This document shows positions 1 to 4,057 of a stretch of DNA of 5,081 bases, one piece after another (positions within the stretch are counted from its first letter, which is position 1; each line of letters starts with the position of its first letter). The notes beneath the pieces are model-generated. The model was not told the DNA's origin. It was given only the letters and a program-made list of their open reading frames with translations, and did no database searches. Source of the stretch: an uncultured Clostridia bacterium (lineage in GTDB: Bacteria > Bacillota > Clostridia > Oscillospirales > Oscillospiraceae); assembly GCA_946619065.1 (NCBI GenBank), contig CAMOLY010000085.1, positions 1-5,081 of the forward strand, written 5' to 3'. The position numbers were made by a program, and so were the translations under genes.

Positions 1-23
1 TAGCTTTAAGCGCTTCCGAACCA

Positions 24-46
24 CCCACGCCTAGCGTGGGGTTTTC
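24..46 (+). terminator. short hairpin followed by a T run (possible terminator)
   Basis: A 7-bp perfect stem, CCCACGC (24-30) with GCGTGGG (34-40), has a 3-nt CTA loop and is followed by GTTTTC. This fits a weak intrinsic terminator for a gene ending left of the window. The T run is only four bases long, so termination is uncertain. Confidence 0.4.
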
Positions 47-54
47 GTATGACA

Positions 55-90
55 ATAACACCCCAGCCGCCGCGGCGGCTGGGGTGTTAT
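55..90. repeat. perfect 36-bp palindrome
   Basis: Bases 55-72 are the exact reverse complement of 73-90, with no central spacer. The centre is CCGCCG/CGGCGG and the ends are ATAACACCCC and GGGGTGTTAT. In RNA it would form a very stable hairpin. After three unpaired bases on the left, ATG (49-51) can pair with CAT (91-93). It could be a rho-independent terminator working in either direction (its ends are A/T-rich but lack a true U tract), a protein-binding site or a mobile palindromic element. The structure is certain; the role is not. Confidence 0.85.
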
Positions 91-137
91 CATAGCGGCG
101 GCTCCCTGAATGCAGCCAAACCTGCCCGCGCCCCCTC

Positions 138-236
138 CGTCGGGGCGCATATCATGCGCCCACAGTGCGAGACCGGGAACGATCAAAAGCATCGCAGTTC
201 CTCTCTCACCGTGGGCGCACAATGTGCGCCCCGACG
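138..236. repeat. 99-nt inverted repeat made of two opposed REP-like palindromes
   Basis: Two small palindromes, GGGCGCAT-ATC-ATGCGCCC (143-161) and GGGCGCAC-AAT-GTGCGCCC (213-231), lie in opposite orientation. Their flanks also pair: 138-149 is the perfect 12-bp reverse complement of 225-236, 155-163 pairs with 211-219 (9 bp), 165-172 with 202-209 (one mismatch), and 176-180 with 197-201, with a short closing stem 181-183/191-193. The whole stretch can therefore fold either as two small hairpins or as one long hairpin. This is the arrangement described for REPIN elements, where two REP sequences face each other. No transposase is visible nearby. Confidence 0.8.
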
Positions 237-261
237 AAACAGGGGGCCGAGAGATTGCGTT

Positions 262-332
262 GGGGCGCATGGTATGCGCCCGGACGAAAGAAGCCTGTGT
301 CTCATTCCGCAGCGGCGCGACCCGATGCGCCA
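262..332. repeat. third and fourth REP-like units (degenerate pair)
   Basis: Unit three is GGGCGCAT-GGT-ATGCGCCC (263-281), followed by GGACGAAAG, which matches the CGACGAAAC tail of the unit at 213-231. Unit four is a decayed version: GGCGC (314-318) pairs with GCGCC (327-331) and is followed by AGGATGAAG. The reverse complement of unit four aligns loosely with unit three, so this may be an eroded second copy of the paired element at 138-236. The third unit is clear and the fourth is weaker. Confidence 0.6.
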
Positions 333-402
333 GGATGAAGCTATGAAACGTAACCCTAAAAAAATTTTATGATTTTTTAAAATTTTAACTTTTTTTGTCA
401 CA

Positions 403-431
403 TTTTCTTTCGAGTATGACTTTTATATCAT
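403..431 (+). promoter_or_regulatory. possible sigma-A-type promoter
   Basis: TATCAT (426-431) matches the -10 consensus at five of six bases. It lies 17 nt after TTTTCT (403-408), a poor -35 element, and follows a very AT-rich tract with two AAAATTTT blocks (361-368 and 379-386) that could act as an UP element. Transcription would start near 438 and give a leader of about 23 nt before the GTG at 461. An inverted repeat, TATGA (415-419) and TCATA (428-432), overlaps the -10 and could be an operator. All of this is inferred from sequence alone. Confidence 0.35.
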
Positions 432-460
432 AGAAGGTTTTCTGAAAGGAAGTGCGTGCC

Positions 461-691
461 GTGCTATCGTCTTTTCAGCAAGCGCTGGTAGAAGCGTCGA
501 TCAAACGGAACCTGGCTGTATTGGAATCGGAGCTCGGCAAGGACGCCGCTTCCCCGGCTGCTTTCTTGCTGCATGAGGAGTACGGCCCCGCTCCAGCTTC
601 GATATCCGGGGAAGCCACTTCGGGCAAGGCGCCTTTATCTGCTCAGAAAATCCTTCATTTGCCTTCGGAGCGGGAACCGGCTGGGATCTGA
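461..691 (+). CDS. hypothetical protein, 76 aa (doubtful gene)
   Basis: I do not recognise this protein. The frame opens with GTG at 461, about 10 nt after AAGGA (446-450). The alternative GTG at 452 is too close to that ribosome binding site to be used. The product starts VLSSFQQALVEASIKRNLAV, a stretch likely to form an amphipathic helix, and its second half is rich in Pro, Ala, Ser and Gly. There is no signal peptide, membrane segment or cysteine motif. It lies between the AT-rich promoter-like zone and the regulator gene, 77 nt upstream of it and on the same strand, so the two could be co-transcribed. Rgg-like regulators are often next to small peptide genes, but this product lacks the usual secretion signal. 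The stretch could equally be an untranslated leader or the remnant of a longer gene. Confidence 0.4.
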   Translation: MLSSFQQALVEASIKRNLAVLESELGKDAASPAAFLLHEEYGPAPASISGEATSGKAPLSAQKILHLPSEREPAGI

Positions 692-768
692 ACGCTTTTG
701 CTTTTTTCAATCGGAGCTGTTTCCGGTAGAAACGCAGCCGAAGATACAGTCATAGGAGGAAGAGAATC

Positions 769-1686
769 ATGTCAATCTGTCCTTATGAAGCCTTAATCCG
801 GACCTGGAAAGAAGCGCTGGGTTACGCGCAGGAAGCTCCGGCAGACGGTGTCTGTCCGCTATCCGGCCTGACGCGCGTCGAAGACAGCGAGCAGCAGCAG
901 ACCGGCGCGTCCCGGACGCGCGGGACCCTGCAGCCGGAACATGCGGATTATCACGTGGGGAACCATGCTTCCGCGCGGGAGTTCATTCTGCAGGGTGTGA
1001 AATACCGTATCCGTCAGGCTGTGTTCCAGAACCGGACAGAGGATGCACTGGAGCTGCTGGATGAATACGAGGCAGTGGCAGAAAGAGGGAATCCCGTCAA
1101 CGAACAGCTTCTGCTGCTTTATCGGACAATCCTTGCGCCGGATCTGCCGATCCTGGATCGGGAGGAACGGTTTTTGGCCGCAATCAAGCTGACGAAGCCG
1201 GGCTTTGACCCGCCGCAGCTGCCGCTGGTGCTCTCCCATGAGGAGGTCGTCTGCATCGCCAACTACGCAAAGGTCCGGGGCGAGGCCGGTGATCTGAGCG
1301 GCGCAATCGTCCTGTATGACGGGCTGGATCGGTTCCTGGAGCAGAACAAAGGCTCCTCTGAGGTCGCGGTCCGAACGCAGCTGACGGTGCTGTTTCATCT
1401 GTCCGGATACCTGGAAATGGCCGGACGTTACAGGGAGACCGCGGCCGCTTCCGAAAAGGGGATCCGCATTTCCAGAGAATCGGAGCGATGCGGCTATCTG
1501 GATCAGTTTCTGTTCACGAAAGCTAAAGCTCTGTTGATGCAGGGCCAGGAGGCGTTGATTCCGGAAGCACGGGAGAGCTTGCGTCTTGCAATCTGTGCCG
1601 CGGAGGCGGTGGACGCAAGGCCGCGGCTGCAGCATTATCAGAATTACATGCAGACGTATTTCGAAGCGGCAAATGATGCTCTTTGA
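769..1686 (+). CDS. XRE-type HTH regulator with C-terminal TPR domain (Rgg-like), 305 aa
   Basis: The ATG is well placed, 8 nt after AGGAGGA (754-760). Residues 9-55 fit a helix-turn-helix of the type found in Rgg-like regulators: Q21-E22, ADGVC (25-29) and SGLTRVEDSEQ (32-42) match the family pattern QEELAEGICS..TLSRIENGEQ. Residues 70-300 are alpha-helical repeats with family signatures: a motif resembling RRAL..GDYEEAEELLEEYE near 80-101, LPILDREERFLAAIKLT (126-142), LSHEEVVCIANYA (155-167) and a later stretch on the pattern GRY.E...ASEKGI. Rgg proteins are about 280-300 aa, so this one looks full length. Such proteins bind a promoter as cytoplasmic dimers and usually sense a small peptide through the TPR part; that function here is inferred. 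The HTH is divergent: P24 stands where a helix-forming Leu is typical, and residues 43-62 are poorly conserved, so DNA binding may be altered. The target is unknown. Confidence 0.75.
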   Translation: MSICPYEALIRTWKEALGYAQEAPADGVCPLSGLTRVEDSEQQQTGASRTRGTLQPEHADYHVGNHASAREFILQGVKYRIRQAVFQNRTEDALELLDEYEAVAERGNPVNEQLLLLYRTILAPDLPILDREERFLAAIKLTKPGFDPPQLPLVLSHEEVVCIANYAKVRGEAGDLSGAIVLYDGLDRFLEQNKGSSEVAVRTQLTVLFHLSGYLEMAGRYRETAAASEKGIRISRESERCGYLDQFLFTKAKALLMQGQEALIPEARESLRLAICAAEAVDARPRLQHYQNYMQTYFEAANDAL

Positions 1687-1690
1687 AGTC

Positions 1691-1728
1691 CGAAATCCCC
1701 GGGTCTGAAACCAGATCCGGGGATTTCG
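1691..1728. terminator. strong hairpin between convergent genes, likely bidirectional terminator
   Basis: A 12-bp perfect stem, CGAAATCCCCGG (1691-1702) with CCGGGGATTTCG (1717-1728), continues inward through a G-U pair and four or five more pairs to a small A-rich loop. It begins 5 nt after the regulator stop codon and ends 8 nt before the NAD synthetase stop codon on the other strand. The flanking T runs are short, with the A/T pairs sitting at the stem base as in many bidirectional terminators. Confidence 0.8.
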
Positions 1729-1736
1729 TTCGGTGC

Positions 1737-2477
1737 TTAAATGGTTGGAATATCGGGATCAAAGCTCGGCATGAGCTGAAGCTTAAAGAGATTATTCCTG
1801 TGCTTGCGGTCGATCAGTTCCTTCGTGGCCGGGTCGTCGATCTCACCGGTGCGGATATAGCGGTCGAGAACTGCGTAGGTGAAGCCGAGATTGTCCTCAT
1901 CGGTCTTGCCGCAGAGGCCGTCGATCGGCGGTTTCTCCACCAGGACCTCCGGCAGGCCGAGATAGCGGCCGACCGCCTTGACCTCCTGGACCGTCAGGTG
2001 GGACAGGGGGCTGAAATCACCGACAGAGTCGCCGTAGCGGGTGGAGTAGCCCACCCAGTCCTCGGACAGGTTGCAGGTATTGACCACGCGGCCGTTGCAG
2101 CTCTGGCTGACCGCATAGACCGTGGCCATGCGGATCCGCGGGGGCAGGTTGGTGACACTCTGCGTGGAGAGCTCGAGGCCCTCCGGCATTGCGTTTTTGA
2201 TGCCCTCCACCGCGTCGTGGATATTAACCTCATAGCGGCGGATGCCCAGGTGGTCGCAGAGCAGGTAGGCCATGTCAATGTCGTGCTGGACGCCGTTCGG
2301 CATCAGCACGCCGATGACCCGGTCCTTGCCCAGGGCCGCGACGCAGACCGCGGCAGCGACGGAGCTGTCCTTGCCGCCGGAGATGCCCAGAACCGCATTG
2401 CAGCCCGGGCCGTTCTGCGCAAAGAAGTCCTGCACCCACCGGACGCAGGCCTCGGTGATCTTTTGGACGTCGAACAT
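1737..2477 (-). CDS. nadE: NH3-dependent NAD(+) synthetase, 246 aa
   Basis: This enzyme makes NAD+ from nicotinate adenine dinucleotide, ATP and ammonia, the last step of both NAD synthesis and salvage, in the cytoplasm. The ATP-pyrophosphatase P-loop is SGGKDSS (33-39). Other family blocks are MPNG (59-62), RIRMATVYAVS (114-124), NLSEDWVGYSTRYGDSVGDF (136-155) and KTDEDNLGFTY (191-201). There is no N-terminal glutaminase (nitrilase) domain, and 246 aa is the usual length of the ammonia-dependent form, so free ammonia is the expected nitrogen donor. The ATG follows AAGGAGA with a spacing of about 8 nt. That ribosome binding site overlaps the TAA of the hydrolase gene upstream, which suggests coupled translation. 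It is the last gene of the operon and is followed by the hairpin at 1691-1728. Confidence 0.95.
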   Translation of the reverse strand: MFDVQKITEACVRWVQDFFAQNGPGCNAVLGISGGKDSSVAAAVCVAALGKDRVIGVLMPNGVQHDIDMAYLLCDHLGIRRYEVNIHDAVEGIKNAMPEGLELSTQSVTNLPPRIRMATVYAVSQSCNGRVVNTCNLSEDWVGYSTRYGDSVGDFSPLSHLTVQEVKAVGRYLGLPEVLVEKPPIDGLCGKTDEDNLGFTYAVLDRYIRTGEIDDPATKELIDRKHRNNLFKLQLMPSFDPDIPTI

Positions 2478-2489
2478 TGAAATCTCTCC

Positions 2490-3014
2490 TTATCTGATTT
2501 GAATCTGGCAGGATCGCATCACCGTCAGAGCGGCTCTGTGGGCCTCCGGCGTTACGCCGGCGCAGCAGGCCGGGTCCACGGTGATTGTTTTTTCCGGAAA
2601 GCTCGCCTTGAGCAGCAGAGCATTGGAGATGACGCATATATCGGTGCACAGGCCGATCAGCTCCACGTCGAAATTCTCCTCCCCTGCGCGGTCACGCAGC
2701 AGCTGAGGCAGGATCAGCGAGCCGAAGGTCGGCTTCTCCACCGGCGTAAAACCTCTTTCATCCAGGGCGGCCCGGACGTCGGCGTCAAGCTCCCAGCCCG
2801 GCGTTCCCTTGATGCAGTGTTCGACCGGGAGCTGCTTCCCCTCGGCTGTGTGCAGATAATCCGCGGAATGGGTATCCAGGGTAGCGAAAAGCTCGCCGTC
2901 GAAGCCGAGGATTTTCGCCACGGCATGCGGCTTCATCGCGACCGCCTCCGGCGTGCCGAGGGATCCGTCGACGAAGTCCTTTTGCAGGTCTACGGCAATC
3001 AGAAAATGCTTCAT
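2490..3014 (-). CDS. pncA: nicotinamidase-like cysteine hydrolase (isochorismatase family), 174 aa
   Basis: The likely reaction is hydrolysis of nicotinamide to nicotinate and ammonia. The isochorismatase-fold catalytic triad is visible: D9 in VDLQKDF, K94 in VEKPTFGS and C127 in GLCTDICV. Metal-site residues known from nicotinamidases fit D47 and H49 (in TLDTH) and H66 (in LPVEHCIKGTPGWEL); the remaining histidine ligand is unclear (H55 is a candidate). The conserved segment before the C-terminus reads DPACCAGVTPEAHRAAL. The ATG follows GGAGG (3023-3027) with 8 nt spacing and begins 1 nt after the stop codon of the transferase. nadE begins 12 nt downstream, so two NAD salvage enzymes are adjacent and may share ammonia and pathway flux. 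The family also hydrolyses other amides, so the exact substrate rests mainly on the nadE neighbour. Confidence 0.85.
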   Translation of the reverse strand: MKHFLIAVDLQKDFVDGSLGTPEAVAMKPHAVAKILGFDGELFATLDTHSADYLHTAEGKQLPVEHCIKGTPGWELDADVRAALDERGFTPVEKPTFGSLILPQLLRDRAGEENFDVELIGLCTDICVISNALLLKASFPEKTITVDPACCAGVTPEAHRAALTVMRSCQIQIR

Positions 3015-3015
3015 A

Positions 3016-3777
3016 TCAATCGCCTCCGTTGGTCTGAGTAAGCAGTTGATTCACCAAAACCGTGCGAAGTTCCATTGTATGAGCCGCGCAAACGGTCAGC
3101 GCGGAGGCCGGGCGGTCCCAATGGGTGAACGTGAAGCCGTCCTGCGTCCACGGTTCCGCGGAGGGGAGAAAGACCGTATCGCGGAAGCCGTAATCCAGCC
3201 CGACGCCGAGCGCCTTTCCCCAGGCCTCCTTGCAGGTCCAGACCCGGACGAAGCGGCGGTCCTGCTCCGAAGCGGTCTCCCCTGCTGCAACCCAAATGCG
3301 TTCCGGTTCAGACAGAACGCGGTAGATGGGCGGGATTTTGCTTTCCTGGGGGACCACCTCATCCGTCAGCGCATCCGGCGCCGACACCTTCCCCTCAAGG
3401 GGAAGGCATTGGGACGCGGCTATGGGGCAAGCCGGTCTGCGGAGCGGGCGGAAATCCTGTACATCCACGCCGAGCGCAGAGGCGTCCACCGCGCAGGCGA
3501 CGGCGGTTTTGCAGTGCGAGAGGTTGAAGCGGATTTCCGGACAGTCCGGAAAATACGGCTTTCCCCTCTCCCCCCTCCGGATGACCGGAAGATCGGAAAG
3601 CCCATGGGCCTGACGCAGTGCCAGGCGGAGCAGCAGGACTGCAAGCGCCGACTGCACACGGGCAGCCGGAACACGCAGAGCGGAAATCCGCTCCGCGTGT
3701 TCCGGGGATATCCGCGCAAGCACCGGCAGAACGTCGGATTCCTCCAGGCGTTCCACACCTTCGAGCAGCCAGAGCAT
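3016..3777 (-). CDS. Sfp-type 4'-phosphopantetheinyl transferase carrying an inserted palindromic repeat, 253 aa
   Basis: The enzyme moves the phosphopantetheine arm of coenzyme A onto a serine of an acyl- or peptidyl-carrier protein. Family motifs occur in order: RGKPYFP (71-77), FNLSHC (84-89), GVDVQ (103-107) and VWTCKEAWGKALGVGL (179-194). Magnesium ligands would be D105, position 107 and E184; position 107 is Gln, where Sfp itself has Glu. Residues of about 115-150 do not match the family and come from a palindromic repeat at 3328-3435; without them the protein is about 217 aa, the usual length. The ATG lies 6 nt after GAGGGA (3784-3789), which overlaps the TGA of the 89-aa gene. The next gene starts 1 nt after this stop. 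No carrier protein, NRPS or PKS gene is in the window, so the partner is unknown. Whether the insertion leaves an active enzyme cannot be read from sequence; the frame is intact, which favours function. Confidence 0.88.
   Translation of the reverse strand: MLWLLEGVERLEESDVLPVLARISPEHAERISALRVPAARVQSALAVLLLRLALRQAHGLSDLPVIRRGERGKPYFPDCPEIRFNLSHCKTAVACAVDASALGVDVQDFRPLRRPACPIAASQCLPLEGKVSAPDALTDEVVPQESKIPPIYRVLSEPERIWVAAGETASEQDRRFVRVWTCKEAWGKALGVGLDYGFRDTVFLPSAEPWTQDGFTFTHWDRPASALTVCAAHTMELRTVLVNQLLTQTNGGD
3328..3435 (-). repeat. palindromic repeat element inserted in frame in the transferase gene
   Basis: On the minus strand this stretch contains two adjacent hairpins. One is CCTTCCCC-TTGA-GGGGAAGG (8-bp perfect stem, 3387-3406). 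The other is GTCGGCG-N7-CGCTGAC (3365-3385, one G-T wobble), followed by GGATGAGGTGGTCCCCCAGG. I recall this layout, with the encoded string LPLEGKVSA, from a dispersed repeat in gut Firmicutes genomes; that recollection cannot be checked here. The boundaries are approximate and were set by where the transferase family signatures stop and resume. The length is about 108 bp, or 36 codons, with no stop in the host frame. Confidence 0.7.
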
Positions 3778-3787
3778 GGTTATTCCC

Positions 3788-4057
3788 TCAGAGCCGGGTG
3801 TTCAGCCACTGCAGCATCTCGGCATAGCCCGCCTGGGAAAGGGGGAAGGTCTTCTCCCCTTCTATGTCGCTGAACTCATAGCTCATCTCGCTGTGCCAGT
3901 ACTCTGCCTTGACAGAGCTGGCCTCGTAGTCGATCTCCTTCTGGGTCTTCATCCGGACGTCCGGCGTGATCTGATAGCGGAACAGGCCGAGGCTGCCGGT
4001 GAAGACATTGCCGTTTTCGAAGTGGTGGAAAACCGGAAGGTAGACGCCTTCGCTCAT
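3788..4057 (-). CDS. hypothetical protein, 89 aa, translationally coupled to the peptidase gene
   Basis: I do not recognise a named family. The protein is small, acidic and rich in aromatic residues, with a short N-terminal part (HHFENGNVFTGSLGLFRYQI, 11-30), a middle stretch containing EYWHSEMSYEFSDIEGEKTF and a C-terminal helix (QAGYAEMLQWLNTRL). There is no signal peptide, membrane segment or metal motif. It reads like a compact alpha/beta domain of the kind often annotated as a conserved hypothetical in Clostridia. The ATG overlaps the peptidase TGA as ATGA (4054-4057), with only a weak ribosome binding site upstream, so translation probably depends on ribosomes finishing the peptidase. 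Its own TGA lies inside the ribosome binding site of the transferase gene. These couplings make it very likely a real gene of the operon. Confidence 0.75.
   Translation of the reverse strand: MSEGVYLPVFHHFENGNVFTGSLGLFRYQITPDVRMKTQKEIDYEASSVKAEYWHSEMSYEFSDIEGEKTFPLSQAGYAEMLQWLNTRL

Larger units (their letters stand above)
1..460. other. gene-free, repeat-rich intergenic region
   Basis: No open reading frame here looks like a real protein. The short frames that exist are translations of G+C-rich palindromes, giving recurring GAHxMRP or GAQCAP peptides on both strands. The region holds a small hairpin, a perfect 36-bp palindrome, four REP-like units and then an abrupt change to AT-rich sequence that leads into the next gene. 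The 3' end of a gene to the left may lie just outside the window, which would make the first hairpins its terminator. This last point is an inference. Confidence 0.7.

Noticed and set aside
143..331. CRISPR-like array from the four repeat units
   Set aside because: Repeats are short, internally palindromic, in mixed orientation and imperfect. Spacers differ in length and pair with one another, and there are no cas genes.
31..401. Several overlapping small ORFs on both strands of 70-107 aa with GAHxMRP-like peptides
   Set aside because: They are translations of the palindromic repeats. The same peptide (ITPQPPRRLGCY) even appears on both strands because of the 36-bp palindrome. None has a convincing ribosome binding site.
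395..420. Promoter TTGTCA / TATGAC
   Set aside because: The -35 is good, but the spacer is only 14 nt, too short for a typical sigma-A promoter. TTTTCT-17-TATCAT was preferred.
452..460. GTG at 452 as the start of the small ORF
   Set aside because: It lies directly against AAGGA (446-450), too close for initiation. The GTG at 461 has a workable spacing of about 10 nt.
461..768. Small ORF as a frameshifted N-terminal HTH of the regulator
   Set aside because: The regulator already has a recognisable HTH at residues 9-55 and a strong ribosome binding site of its own. No HTH pattern appears in any frame of 461-768.
859..1635. 258-aa minus-strand ORF antisense to the regulator
   Set aside because: The plus strand has a strong ribosome binding site and recognisable HTH and TPR patterns. 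The antisense product has none.
1683..2480. 265-aa plus-strand ORF antisense to nadE
   Set aside because: It mirrors nadE exactly, and nadE has all family motifs. The antisense product is a low-complexity A/V/D/R-rich shadow.
3557..3602. Nested inverted repeat GGCTTTCC / GGAAAGCC with TCCGG-ATGA-CCGGA inside the transferase gene
   Set aside because: It encodes the normal RGKPYFP region, which matches the family, so it is not an insertion and is probably chance pairing in G+C-rich DNA.
2953..3873. 306-aa plus-strand ORF over the transferase region
   Set aside because: It has no family features and runs antisense to two well-supported genes. It is an artefact of G+C-rich codon positions.
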